From NCBI GenBank assembly GCA_022316685.1, contig JAKJHU010000030.1:6455058-6519057 (forward strand): 64,000 nucleotides of DNA. The letters are read 5' to 3'. The translations under genes were made by a program, and so were the position numbers. The stretch comes from Progne subis subis. Its lineage: Eukaryota > Chordata > Aves > Passeriformes > Hirundinidae. The notes beneath the pieces were generated by a model, which was given only the letters and a program-made list of their open reading frames with translations, had not been told where the DNA came from and searched no databases. Of the stretch, positions 50,071 through 62,901 are shown one piece after another. Within the stretch, counting starts at the first letter, position 1. Each line of letters opens with the position of its first letter.

Positions 50071-52584
50071 TATTTTAAAAGTCAGCATTTTTAAAACTGG
50101 CAGCTGCTGTTAAATCTTAGTTACTATATTAGAATAATAAATAAGTTCAGTATCAAATCTATAACTCAGTCTTTTGACTACTACTAAATATTGATATTTT
50201 AATTGTGAAATAAAGTCTGAGTTTCTTTGGATAGCTCTTCAAATTACAGAAATTTCTACTCATTTTAAATGCACATAATTGCAACAGTATCAGGCTTCAA
50301 ACAGAAACAAATTAACATCACATTTAAGATTTTAACTTAAATTCCTAAGCTTCCTTCTATAAACAGTAAAATGTCAGATGCTACCACTTAAAAATAATAA
50401 AAGAAAATGTTTTTAACTATTGGTCATGTATACTATTACCATGTAAGATATTTACTTCAACTCCCTTGTTGAAGTTTTCCCATATACTGACCAGCATAAG
50501 TCTCTCTGCTTCCCTGGGAACTTTCACATTCACCCTTGCTTTAAATTCTTCAATATTTTCTCTTAAATGGTCCAATTGTGTTTTTTTTTAAATCTGAATC
50601 TATAATACTTTTGCATAAAATTAAATACCCCCCCACTGGTATATTTTGGGTGCTGGGGAACTCAGAACTGTTAGCAGTGGTCCATACCAAAACTTCATCT
50701 GTGACAGTGGGACATGCACATTTCTTCCCAAGCATGGTATTCATATTCCTTTCCAAATTCACATGTGAAAAGGGTCTCCCTATTCATTTTGAAGGGATAC
50801 CTTGCATAATGCGAGCATGAATATATATGAAGAAATTCCATAAACACATCAACTGGAACAGGCAGTATCATACTTTTTATATAGTTTCTGTGGGCGCTAG
50901 CCATAATATGCACAAAATGAAAAAAATATTCACAGAACCAGAAAGCAGGATGGCAGGGCCAGAGCACAGCTCATGCACCAGCAGATGGACAGAGAGCTGA
51001 TATGTGCATCTTTTATCCAAGGCCATAGAGAAGAAGGACAGGAGGGCAGAGGTATCATCCCAAAGACCCATGTTTGCAGTTGTGTGGGGAAGGAGAATGC
51101 TGAGCTCCTAAGGTGAAAGTCACTGGAAAGGACAGCTTGGAAAATGTGAGGAAGTGAACTGGATATTTCGTCTTAGTAAATCCACAGAAGCAGGACACAG
51201 TGTAGAATCCTTTGTAAATAAACTGATTTCCTCTAAAGAAAGACTTTATTGTAAAAGTCAATTTCCCTTACCTGCAGACTAATTGAGCACAGCTCTAAAT
51301 ACTGGCTAAACACTTGAGTCAAAAAGCAACAAGATAAAGTTTTGAGCATAGTAGAAAAGTTAGTAAAAGAATCTTTTCAAGCCTATTCTGGAACATTACA
51401 CAACTTATTTCTTCTTCAGCCTTATCCCCAACACTCACTGTCACTGTCCTCAGAGGTTCTTTCTTATTACCAGTATTGAAAAGCAGAAACACTAGAAATA
51501 GTCTTTCTTTCTACAGCAGATTTCTTTCATGCCTCTTCAGGTTTCAAAGCAAAGTCCAAATACAGATGATGTGGGAAAATCACCTCTACTAAGTAGGAAA
51601 TTGATGGCAAATAAATAGGAGGAGGTATAAAAAGAAAGCTTATCTCTTACTAAACGTTATTTACCTTTGCTTCAGTGTGGAGGGCATATACCAGTCCTCA
51701 CTGTTTTTAAAGGAGAAGTATTGAAAAGCCTGTGTTGGCACAGAAGGGTGAAGAATCAGGAGAGATTCCCGCTAAGCAGTGGCTGGACTCATTATCAACT
51801 TGCTTCCTCCAGCTCACAAACCCCAAAATTGTCCCTCTGTAACTAATGTCATTATGCAAAAGCAAAATACTTTCTTCTGTAACACCCCACTGCTGTAACA
51901 CACAATTAGGCTGGGGAACTTAGAAGATGCTATGTACATAAATGTGCATATGCCTTTTTGATAAAGTCTTGAAGAAATATTATTATTAAATAAGCCTATG
52001 GGTCCTTGTGCTTTATGCCAAAATTAAGCAGACTATCATATAACAGTCCAAAGAGTGCAACAGCACACATAGGGATTTAATAGGAACAAAAGATCTCCCA
52101 GATCTGTAGATCCCACATCTACAGATATGAACACTAAGCAACTTCACCAAGTGCAGTGAAATTAATCCGTGTAATTTAGGCAGCTTATGTCTTTTAGTGT
52201 TTAAATCTATGGATATGTCTTCAATCTTGAGACAATTGTATAAAACTTCATTTGTAATGAGTGTTCATTCGACTGCATGAAAGTACATTTCATTAATGAA
52301 AGGCTTCCTCTCATTCAGAATCACGTATTTTACGATTGGGGCCATAGATAGATCACAGTGTACACAAACTAAATAAAAGTAACATTTTCTTTTCCCTCTT
52401 GTTGGAAGCATTCCCTCCCTCCCTCACTGCTAGTAACCATAAATCTTTCTATGTACTGCTCTGCTAACTTTAATAAGAAGTACAGCACAATAGCCAGTGC
52501 TGGCTTTCACTTACTGTAGCTGAATGTTAAGCAGTGTTGCAATATATTAAGTTGCATGATAACGGAATAGTTTTCTTAAGTCTT

Positions 52585-53160
52585 TGTATTGGGTTTCCAT
52601 AGCAAGATTTTAGAAGTGGGAAAGCTATAGGGTTGGCTTCTATGAGGAAGCTGTTATAAGCTTCCTCTCTGTCCAATGGAGCCGATGCCAAGCAGCTCGA
52701 AGATGGACCTGCAACTGGCCAACGCCAAGCCCATCAGTGACAGTGGAAGCACCTCTGGGGTAATGGGTTTAAGAAGGGGAAAAGACCAGTTCAGCTATGG
52801 ATGGAGCCTGAAGGAGACTGACCCTGTGAGACACTTATGCTGGAGAAGCTTTCTAACAGGACTTGTGTCCTCGAGGGGAGCCCACACTGGAGCAGCCTGC
52901 TTCTGAAGAACTGCATTTCATGGGAGGGACCCACGCTGGAGGTAGTGGGAAGGACCCACTTTGGAGAAGTTCATTGCAGGACCTTCTGCCATGGGAGTGA
53001 CTCCACACTGGCACAGAGAAAGTGAGGAGCCCTTCCCTGAGGAAGGAACACCAGCAGAGACAATGTGTGGTGAACTAACCACAGCTTCCATTCCCTGCGG
53101 GAGACTGAGAATTAACAATACTTCTCACCTCCCTCTAGACTGTCCAATAGGAAAATACTA
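52585..53160 (+). mobile_element. Degraded LTR of passerine family A (5' part)
   Basis: It starts TGTATTGGGTTTCCATAGCA and tracks the LTR at 23614 through GAGGAAGCTG, GTCCAATGGAGCCGATGCCA, AAGCCCATCAGTGACAG, CACACTGGAGCAG and CATTCCCTG. It is more diverged. The 3' third of the LTR, which holds TTGGTGAGTGATCTCTC in the better copy, is absent, so the right boundary is approximate. It is an older, truncated copy. Confidence 0.85.
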
Positions 53161-54699
53161 ATTTACTAATAACCTTATCACAACTGCCTTGCTTTCTATT
53201 TTCTCTGTTGCATTGTTGATGGAAAAATATTTGGGATTTCTTTCAACAAAGATTCTGCTCATAAAACTTCATCCAAGAGAGGGAGAAAACTTGTGTTCTT
53301 TAGGGCATGGAACCCATAGAACAGAATTGCATAGCTTTTTCATATGATCTTGTTAGTAATGTTCCACTGCTTTGTGCCTAAGTTCCTAATCACACATATC
53401 TATAGCCCAGCTTCTGAAAAACAAGATGTTGATTTAGTTCTTTTAACACTGTCAGCAGCAATGTGTAATGAGAGGATGTGTTTATACTGTTGGACTGGAT
53501 TTCTCACAGGAGTTCTAGTCCACAATAATCCATACTGCCTATGTGTTGATCTGTCTGCAAGGAAAAGTTTGGAGGCAGGCAGATGGTTTCAAACCAACCA
53601 CAAGTGGTCACAGCTGACAATATTCCAGCTGAGATTCCAGTTTGCCTATGTACTCTGCCCCCTCCTTGCACCAAGCACAAGGCACCATAACTGTGCCCAA
53701 TGCTGTGATATGCAGTGCTGCAGTGAGCAGCTCTCATCTACTCACTTCTGCTGTAACAGCAGCAAAAGTGGTGAGGATGAGCATTGTTTTCCCACAAGTA
53801 ATAGTTTGGTCCCAGGTCTGGTACACACAGATCAAGAAACCATCTCACTTAGAAATAAAACCCCAGAGTGGAACATCCTTGTTCCCCTGGAACAAGTCTT
53901 CAGTCTTGAGTAGCTCACCAGATTTACCTGGGGAGCTGGTCTTCGTCCTTTACAAAGGGTCTGTGACCAAATCAGATCATCTAACCTGTCTATATTAGTT
54001 TCCAAGACACGGAAGAAGTTTCTTCCCCAGCCCAGTCTGTGGCCATGGCAGTGACACTTTTCCTCCAGTCCAGGATAAGTCAAAACTAAGCTGCCTGACC
54101 TAGCCGGCATTATGGCATTACTCTGCAAGTGAGCTGGTGCAGTTATGCTTACTGTTGGTGAGGGGAGCAAGGCTCAGGAGAAGTGCAGACAATGCCATCT
54201 TTAGAGAGAGGACAAGCTCTGCACACACTTGCTTATGGAGGGTGTACTGACAGCCAGTGGCCAGAGCTGAGAGCCTGGGATTAGGAAAACTCTCCAAAGG
54301 ACTAATCCCTCTCCCAGTCTCCTCCACATATGCATTTTTACTGTTCTCCCTTCATCCACCTAGCAGTAAAGCAGCACTGTGAAGGCGTTTTACACCCTAC
54401 TAGTCACACTTGCAGCTCCTCAGACCTATACTGCAAATCTAGTCCTCATCTATCAGCCATGTAAATAGGCAAATTTCAAGCCTTGTTAGTTGCAGGCTGT
54501 GGTTAACAGCCTGTATAGTCATAACACTCCAGACCAGATCACATTTTTGTCCAGTGTGGGTAAATGTGGCATTAAGCAGAGGTACTATAATCAGAACCAC
54601 CACTTCACTAATCACAAATGCCCACTTTGCTTTCCAAGGACTCATGAAGGAGCCATGGGTTCTCTAACCACATCTCTAGATGTAGGTCAAGCATCAAGA

Positions 54700-54718
54700 T
54701 GGACAGACAGACAGACAG
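54700..54718. repeat. short (GACA)n microsatellite
   Basis: Four to five GACA units. Confidence 0.8.
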
Positions 54719-57425
54719 TAGGGTAGTACCATTAGCATGGTGCCTTCAGGGAGACAGCTGTATCTGTCAGGAGACCAGGTGTTGCAGCCTGGGACCAGAG
54801 ATCTTTTCCAGGCAATTCTCCTGGATCAAGACCTGCAGAGAAATGCACCCAGCCTCGGCAAAGCAATGTGAGTAGTGACCTGACAAAAACCTGACTTCTA
54901 ATGTAGACTCTGTCCTCTTCTCTTTTCCAACATATTGGGAGGCAGAGGAGAGTGAAGATTTTTTTCCTGGGAGACTTTGTGGTTGTAAGTACATGCTCAA
55001 AATGACAGGATGAAGAAATGAAAAATAGGACACAAAAAATATGAATATCAGCACTAAGTTTCTGCGCCTGATTTTTGCCCATTCCTGTTAAACTGCCCAT
55101 AATCAGAGAAGATGTATTACAGCATGTCTGCAGGTTCTGTAGCACCCAGCTGCCACAGCCACCCAGTCATGCAGCAGTCTCTGTCAGGGAGAGCATGCAA
55201 ACCCAGAGGATGGGGAGGAACACAACATTTGGACCTGTTAAGGTCTGAAAGAGTAACAGGACACACTAAGCATATGTTCTGGAAAACACAGACCTGATTT
55301 CCAGAGGGAGTATCTAAAAATCTTTCCAGGCCAAGATAGACAGAGAAGGAAAATGAGATTTTTCCCTTTGGGGTACAGGTACCTCAAAAAGAAAAGTAAA
55401 AAAGCAGTGGTCCCTGTGGATAGGGCTAGACCGTAAGAGGGCCAGATGCATCTTCTCCATGATGTAAAAGACAGAGGTTTTTCTTTTGCTGCTCTATAGC
55501 AGAGTTGCCACAGAGCAACTGTTTTGCTGAATTGAAAATGTCTGCTCTTCGGTTTTGCATGGGAGTCAGCTCCCGGCAGAAGGAGAGGATGTTTTCCTTC
55601 TCTTGATGTTTTGTGCACATTGTGGGCTGTCTTAGATGTGTCAGGGCAAACAATCTCACTAGTGCATTTTGGTTTCCCTATTTTAAAACTGCAAAGAACA
55701 GATGAGTCCATCCTTGATTGGAAGTTTTGGCCAAATATTTCTTAAACTATGTTTTCAGAACTGTAAAATACCTTAGGACTGTTCCAAAATCAAACCACTT
55801 CAGTGCCTGTCTACCATTGAGCTAAGTGGCCAAAAAATTTGTGGCAATAGCTAAAGAAAAAGGTACAGGTGCTAACAGTTATATGCAGAGGGGAAAACAT
55901 TATGAGTCTAATGGTATGCATTTGGTTCTGCTGTTTGTGCACTCAAAAACAAACCAAAAAAGCAAATATATAATGATGGTTGCTCCTGAGGTATGAGTGA
56001 TGAAGTACATGGTCATAGCAGTGGTTGACAATGCCTCATTACCCAGTGGAGTTCCACTCAGGGAGGCCTCTCCAGAGCTGCTGACTGTAGAGAAAGCATA
56101 AGCAGGTTATCAGGTGGCGTAACCTGCATTTATTCCATTTGTTAATGAGGAAAAGGTAAGTATTGGTGAGTTGAGAGCAGGTATCATGTGGCCTTCCAGT
56201 CACAGGTCTCATGGGACTTGCTGTCAGCTGGGAGCACTAGGCAGCATGTTCATGCAGATGCCCAACAGTCCAGAGAAGGCTGAAATTATATATTGATCAT
56301 ATCTCACATGTTACATTTTCATCTGATTATTACATTTAAAATTCCTGCTTTACATACCTTGGGCTGCCAGATCACTGAAGGCAAACAATAACTTTTAAGC
56401 AACAACAGAATAATTTTAGGAATGCAATAAGAAACAAATGAAATTACAGCAGGGCTTCTGCTGTGACTGTAATTCAATTTCCTACTGAGTGTGATCAGCC
56501 CTTCCTCTCTTGGTGAGAAATGTGATGGACAAGACCTGCCCTTTGCTCTGTGAACAGATGAAGGGCTGGTGGGACAAATTGTTTCTGGTGATGACTAGTA
56601 TTAGCTCACCAAAGATACTTAGATCCAGTAATCTTCTAATTACATAAATGATGAAGTGGAGCACTGGCAGTCCTTCCAGTGTTAGAGAGGGTGTCAGTGT
56701 CACCACCTCTTGCTAATTCCCTGCATTATACAGTACATGTAGATGAAGGCAGCAAAGAGCATCTCCTTTACCTCAAGCTAAGAAATAATTGAAAGTACAA
56801 CAATTTAAATCCTTCGGTGCTGGAGGGATGGGTGGAGGCAGTGGAAGGGCTAAAGGTGGGCAAGAGGTGGATAAGATAGGCAGTCAAGCCATATCTTCTC
56901 AGTCTCAAAACTCATTCATTTTTCATGGAAGAGATTCAGAAAACCCAGTAGCCTAAAGCAAAAGCTTAGCAAGCCAGGCTACAAGTCGAGAGACCTTCAC
57001 TCATGAAGAGTGTCTGCACTTTCTGAAATGGTTTTCTTTTACCTATTGTCAGAGACTGAAATGTTATGTATGGTTCATGGCTTAAACATTGCTATGAAGG
57101 ACTTTTTGCCGATGATGACAAAACTGTATAAAGAAGGTGTGATCACTGAAGCCCTCCTCTCCCTAAAGATGCCCCCTAAGGGGAACTTTGGACTATGAGT
57201 TCAGCCACCTAAGGGAACTTGAGATAAGATAGAGGTGACACTATTGTTCAATCATCTCAGGTCTAGGAAAAAGTAAACAAGACTGAGGAAGAAGAATCCA
57301 TAAGAAAGCCAAACACAGCAGCTGTCCCAAACATCATCCCTGTCTGGATTCCATGGGGTGGGGGTAGCCATAGCCCACAGGCTCTCTATAGAGGGCAGGT
57401 TCAAACAGACGTCACACCTTCCCGG

Positions 57426-57457
57426 CCCCCCCCCACCCCCCCCCCCCCCCCCGCCCC
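57426..57457. repeat. C homopolymer tract
   Basis: About 32 bp of C broken by single A and G residues, inside the LTR at 57024-58136. A tract like this is prone to sequencing and assembly error. Confidence 0.93.
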
Positions 57458-57967
57458 AACCACCCAACCAAGGCGGGAGGCGGGAGGAGGAGAGTTTTGG
57501 GTGTGTGGCATAACCTCAGATCAGCGACAGTGAGCACCCATCCTCCCTTACAGAAACGGCTCAGTTGTGAAACCCTACCACCCTGGGAAGGCCATATCCA
57601 CGTGACATTCGCATGAGAGGCAGCTGAGTGGTGTCATAACCCATCAAAGACCCTCCAAAGTTCTCAAGTTCTCTACAGACTTATTCCTGAGGCCTTGCAC
57701 CAGAGCACTGCACATGATGCAAACATATTCAACAGATCCAAAGTCTGTTACAAGAGACAGTGTCAAAATTGTCTGCCCCTCTCCAGAGTGGTACCTGGGC
57801 ATTCCCACCTGGCCTAATTGCATATTAATCCATCAGACTCTATGTTTTTGTGGGGCACCCTCACCACCAAGTAGACTGGATGGAGAGAATCAATAGAACA
57901 TTGTTGGGATCCGTGGAGTGGTGATATTTTCTACTTAATCTGTCACTGTCTTTCTGTCCACCCACCT

Positions 57968-58063
57968 CTTTTCTCTTTCTTTCTTTCTCTTCCTTTCTCT
58001 TTCTTTCTTTCTTTCTCTTTCTTTCTATTTCTTTCTCTTTCTTTCTTTCTCTCTCTCTCTTTC
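57968..58063. repeat. (CTTT)n polypyrimidine microsatellite
   Basis: About 95 bp of almost pure pyrimidine in CTTT units with CTCT interruptions, located just upstream of the AATAAA of the enclosing LTR. Confidence 0.95.
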
Positions 58064-58937
58064 ATTTACTTTTAAATAAAATCCATCCTGTTGACTTTGG
58101 CGTATGGTCTTGTTTGCACCTCAGTTTGGGCAGACATTTCTAATAATTTAAAGAACTGGATCAAAACACCCACGTATTATGTATTTTCCAACCAGTGGAA
58201 AAAATGCAGAACTTGTCACAAAAAGCATAAAATTCATGAACAGTAATTAAAAGGATGTAGTTTACAATAGGCTGCCTCTTGGTGCCTGAGCTTGGCAGGA
58301 AAATTTACTTCTGTTAAGTAGTAGCTTCTGGTCCATGAAACACTCTTTTGATGATATAATTTTCTGGACTTAATTGAGAGTCAAGTTATAGAGGGCAGCA
58401 TGGTATAAAATGTGTCAGGCATTGCACATGGAAGCCTTGATTGTAAGTGCTGTGAATGGGATGATGCAAAAAGTTGTAAGGTGAACACAGAAATTGTTAG
58501 AAAGGTTCTATAAGGGAAAACTCTGAGCGATATGATGAAAAGGAAGGCCAGCTGCAGTTGGATGCAGAGCTGGCTGCATTTAGTCTGTGCCAGAGCAAAG
58601 ACAAGGCTCAAGGAGGTCAAGCTGCAGCAAAGCCACCATAGTCAGGATGGGAGATTATGAGCACCTATAAATAAACTATAATCTAAGAACTGCCTAATAA
58701 GATGTGAAGGGTGAAGCGAGAGCTTGATTCCAATTCAGTTGGAAAACTTTAAGATTGCAGTAATAATTCCAGCATCCACTTCAGAGCTGAAGTTCAATGG
58801 AGCAATACATTATTAATAATCCCTCCTTTTCTGTACATCTTCTTTCCCCAGTGTGCTACCATGTCTATGAGTTCACTTTTGAAGCACCCTTCTGTTTCAG
58901 CAATGATTCTTTTGTTTCTATCATTTCCTCCTCACAG

Positions 58938-58982
58938 TTTTTTTTGTTTGTTTTTGTTTTGTTTTTTTTTTCTTTTGCTTTT
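58938..58982. repeat. T-rich (TTTTG)n tract
   Basis: About 45 bp of T with scattered G. Confidence 0.85.
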
Positions 58983-59493
58983 TCCTAGCTCCCTGCCATT
59001 AATTTCTATTTCCCCTCTTACCTTGCTTAGTCCCATGTCCCTCTTTAACAGCTCAGTCCTAGTAAATGCTTGCAGATAAAACACATATGTTAGATTCATC
59101 ACTAACTGCTGTTTTTAAATGCAATTCTCGATTTCAGCAGCCAGAAGCCTTTCATTGGCATCATGCTAGAATAACAACACAGGTGGGGAAAGGGAATTGG
59201 ACTCCCAATATTTACAGTTGTTAAAATTACAGACTCAGTGTTATGACCTGTCCCTGAAAGTGAGCATAACTGAAGTTCTTTTTAATAGATTCCCTTGGGG
59301 TGGATTAGAGTGAAACAACAGTGAATGATCAGTGTTTAAATATATATGTGTGTGTAGGGTTTATTTTGGAACAATTTGGTCGCAATAGAAAGGAGATATG
59401 TAGCCATTTTGGTTATTATTCTCTATAGTAATAGAACAATATAGAAGTATGTTACAGTGTACTAATTTGGTTAATATTGTGTTTCATTTAATT

Positions 59494-59835
59494 TGTAATG
59501 TTTCCCCGGTTTCCCTTAGAAATTATATCACGTGGTTTGTCCGTGCTCGGCCGCGCCCATCCAACACACTGGAATGTAACCCATCTCTGTTCCACTCCCA
59601 TTTTATCCCTGATTGGGCAGGGGCTTGTCCCTGCCTCTGGGCCCTGCCCCCCAGGGAAAAAGCCCCAGGACAGGCAGGGCGTCAGGGACTCTGGCTCCAG
59701 CAAGGATGGGGGAGGAGCTGAAACCAGCTCCTGGGCAAATAAAGCAATAATTTTCCACACCCCCCCCCAGACAAAGAGCAGGCTCTTTCCTTTTGCCATC
59801 GGCGGTCGTCTGGGTCTTGATAAAGAAATACCACA
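59494..59835 (+). mobile_element. Solo LTR related to the family B LTR at 46598
   Basis: It starts TGTAATGTTTCCCCGGTTT, alignable with TGTTATGTTCCGAGGTTTG of the 46598-47153 LTR, and shares the internal block CTGTTCCACTCCCA followed by TTATCCCT. AATAAA is at 59738-59743, and a probable 3' end is at TACCACA (59835). No target-site duplication is clear, so the right boundary is approximate. It is shorter than its relative (about 340 versus 556 bp), indicating deletions in U3 or a subfamily. Confidence 0.7.
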
Positions 59836-60060
59836 GAAATACAAAGATATCACTTAGGAAAATACATAAGGAAAAGAAGGAAAAAGAAAGGATAGGAGTA
59901 GATTGTGGAGAGGAAAATATCACCACCTGTGGATCCAGAAATGAGACTTGGTCATTTCAGTTTCAATGTCCTCTGGTTGAAGTGGTCACTACAATCTTGG
60001 TCCATCAGGGGAGGGTAGGCCCATGAAACACAGACTTCAACAAGTTAATATAAATTCCGG

Positions 60061-60366
60061 CTGATGTGGGAATGCCCCGGTACCTCCCCTGAGGAGGCAG
60101 TTTTACACTGGCTGAGGTAACCCTGTAGATCTGTTGCAATGCTGTGGATCAAGCACAATCCTCTGAGATGGAAGGCCTCAGAAATGTGTCTGCAGGCACT
60201 CTGGGGGCCTTTGACGATACATGACATCTTCTAAGACATGACAGCTGTCTCTCACACCAGCCAGCATAGCTGAGCCAGTTATGCCCCATCAGAAGGGATG
60301 AATACCTTCAGGCCTACATGAGAATGTCTTGGTACTTCCCCTGAGGGGAGGAAGTTTTACAACTGA
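60061..60366 (+). repeat. Diverged direct duplication, ~50 bp arms 250 bp apart
   Basis: Arm 1 (60061-60110) contains GGGAATGCCCCGGTACCTCC, then CCTGAGGAGGCAGTTTTACA. Arm 2 (60311-60366) contains GAGAATGTCTTGGTACTTCC, then CCTGAGGGGAGGAAGTTTTA. By eye the arms are about three-quarters identical. This looks like an internal duplication of an old repeat, possibly part of a further LTR, but the parent element is not recognised. Confidence 0.6.
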
Positions 60367-61650
60367 CACAGTTGTGTAAGGGAGGAAATTGGCTTGATAA
60401 AAAGCATTATCCCACCTAGTAGCATCTGTTTATTATTGGCTGAAACCCCAGCTTGTTACTAAACAAAGGCTGGTTTTCATGGTCATCTTCTGGTGATGAG
60501 TGCACATCACCTCTGTCTTATGCAGATCAGAGATTTCACCACCATACACAAAAACTTCTCGTCCCCCGCTTTTGCTGGGCGTGCAAATCTGGCCTCACCA
60601 AAACACTCTGTTGTTTTTGCAAATGGCCAATAGTTTGAGTAATTAACCATTAACATTGCAGTCTCCCTGTCCATGAGGTTCAAAAGGAGTTGAAACTCTG
60701 CAGTTAGTTCTGCATCATGCCATTAGACATGCAGAGTTGTTTCCTCTCTCTGCTACACCTCCGGCACACGGTGACAAGGTGCTGGAGGACAGCTGCAGTT
60801 CAAAGTTGGGAGGATATTTATGAGATTAAGAGACGTCTCTTCTAGAGTGACTGACTATTTCTCACAACATGTCAAGATGTGGCACTGCAAATAGAATTCT
60901 GGGGTAAATCAGGACACCTTTGACTGTGAACAAGGCTGCCGAATGTCTGTGGTTTGCACAGACTTGACCTTTTTTTCCAATCCCCAAAAATCTTTCTGGG
61001 TGAGCAGTTGACACATGAAAGCCCTTTGATGAAAAAATCATCCATACTATACTTTGTTGTCCCAAATAAATGTTGGGCTGATACTTCTCTTAGTGCTCTT
61101 ACACAACAAAAAGATCATATCCTCTGCATTTGGCAACACAGAATCTAATCCTGGCCCTAAAGACTGTCTATCAAATTTTCCCTCAGCCAAAAGACCAAGT
61201 GGTTAACAGGAAAACAGTAACAGTCCAGCTGTAAACAACAAAGGAGTGTTCCATTGCCCCAGTGATAACAACAGTCTAGTATTTGGATTGTCCAACAGCA
61301 TCAGGCAGTGCCACAATGGATGGTCCTGGCTCAGGAGCAACCCTCAAACTCCTCTAAAACCAAATGCAGAGTGATAGTCAAAGACCGGTCAGTCTGATCT
61401 AACATTTTCATGGAAGGTCCAAATGATAAAAGCATTAAAACCACTGTACATGTTCTGCAGAGTCACAGAACTCCTGTGTAATTCAAAGAAGGATGAGACA
61501 GCCACACTCAACACAGAGTCTGCCTATGAGACAGTGATTTTCTGGCACAGAGGGTCACACAGCAACAAAGGGTTGCTCCACAGCTGGAGACTCTTCATTG
61601 ATGTGGAGGGAAATCTCTTGTAAATCTAAAATGCAGACAGCCAAATGCAT

Positions 61651-61710
61651 TGGTTTATTTGTTTTGCTTTGGTTTGTTTTTGGGAGATTTTTTGTTTGGT
61701 TAGTTTTTTT
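61651..61710. repeat. T-rich (TTTGG/TTTTG)n tract
   Basis: About 60 bp, mainly T and G in TTTGG and TTTTG units. Confidence 0.8.
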
Positions 61711-62227
61711 AGTTATTGACATAATTTTTCCATTTGCATTGCAAGCTGGTTTCTTGGAATTTTTTTAAAACCATGACAGTAAAAGAACCTGTGCCAATAC
61801 ACACCCTTACACAGTAAGTACTGCAATAAATATTATTCCTACTATTTGTTGCCTCTGGAAAAAGGGGGATTTCTTCCTCTCCCTTTTGTATGGGCATTTC
61901 TGCCAATTGTTAACATTTTTGTTTAAAACATGTATGCAGTATGCTCACCTAGACATGACACTCCAAAAAAATGCTTAAATTAGGCACACTATTTTCAAAC
62001 CTGGCTACTTAAAACTCAATTGTATAAATAAAACTCATCAGTGAAACTTCTTACTAATCTGTCTGTTAGCATCAGTAATGTTAAATATCACTTCTCTAGA
62101 AAATTAAAGCTCCAATAAAATCATCTATCATTAATTAAAAATGGTTGTTTTAATGACTTATTTTGATATTTGAATGTTGGAAGCAATGTAAATGAGACAT
62201 CTGCAGAACTAATACTCAGTACATCAT

Positions 62228-62901
62228 TGTCTTGGTTTGAAAAAGACAGTTGTCTGCTAAGGGTAGGCAGGCGTCTCCAGGAAATAAGGAATTCAAATCT
62301 TTCCCTCCGTGTTATTATAATTTAGAAGATTAAAAAAAAACTTTCGGTCAGAGCTATGGGGAAAAGGAATAACAGTCCTTTACTAGTAAATATAACAGGA
62401 CAGACAAACAACAACAGCACTTATAATAACAGTAAAACAGAACCAAGAACCCCGAGGGCAAACGGTGGCAAAGTCCGTCGCTGATGGCTGCAAGCTGGAA
62501 GCGATGGATCTGTCCTCAGCAGGCAGGCAGGGGGTGCCCCGGCAGGCAAAGTGGGCAGTGCCGGAGAACCCGCAGCAGCTGGACCCCGGGCTGACCCAAA
62601 ATCCAGCAGGGTAACGAAGAAACTCCGAATTCCTGGGCACTCCAACAGATGGTAGAATTCCCAGGACCAGACTCCTCCGTTAGCTGTGGACTCCAGGCAG
62701 CTACTCCGTAGCCCGACCGTCCTCCCCGGGAAAACTGAGAGAAGTGAGCCCACACCTTAGCTCTCCCGGGAGCCTCCTCCCTTCCCCAAAACCAAGTGAT
62801 CAACTTCTTTTGTCAGGTTAAGCACCGCTTAACTACCCCTACTTAAAAATCTAGCAACTCATGGGGGGGAAAAATTCTACAGGAGAACTTAACCCTCAAC
62901 A
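62228..62901 (-). mobile_element. Solo LTR of a passerine ERV, 674 bp, 5-bp TSD (family C)
   Basis: The plus strand begins TGTCTTGGTTTGAAAAAGAC, the reverse complement of an LTR end that I recognise as very common in songbirds (TTTTTCAAACCAAGACA). On the minus strand the LTR begins TGTTGAGGGTTAAGTTCTCC. It is flanked by the perfect 5-bp direct repeat ATCAT at 62223-62227 and 62902-62906. A TTATAAG box (minus strand near 62424) and an AGTAAA-type signal further on fit LTR layout. The central part is GC-rich and diverges from the copies I remember. No internal sequence is attached. Confidence 0.9.

Larger units (their letters stand above)
57024..58136 (+). mobile_element. Solo LTR, ~1.1 kb, 4-bp TSD
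   Basis: It begins TGAAATGGTTTTCTTTTACC and ends CAGTTTGGGCAGACA. It is flanked by TTTC on both sides (57020-57023 and 58137-58140), a 4-bp duplication as in gammaretrovirus-like elements. An AATAAA signal at 58075-58080 lies near the 3' end, followed by a short U5-like tail. An alternative left end at 57049 (TGTCAGAGACTG) also looks LTR-like but gives no duplication. The element contains two long simple repeats, a C tract (57426-57457) and a CTTT tract (57968-58063). Family not recognised. Confidence 0.7.

Noticed and set aside
59449..59926. 90- to 121-codon frames on both strands
   Set aside because: They lie in the GC-rich solo LTR at 59494-59835 and its flank. LTRs are non-coding and the frames have no retroviral protein features.
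60862..61065. Possible reverse-transcriptase fragment on the minus strand
   Set aside because: I checked it for retroviral pol motifs and found none. The frame is 67 codons of no recognisable family.
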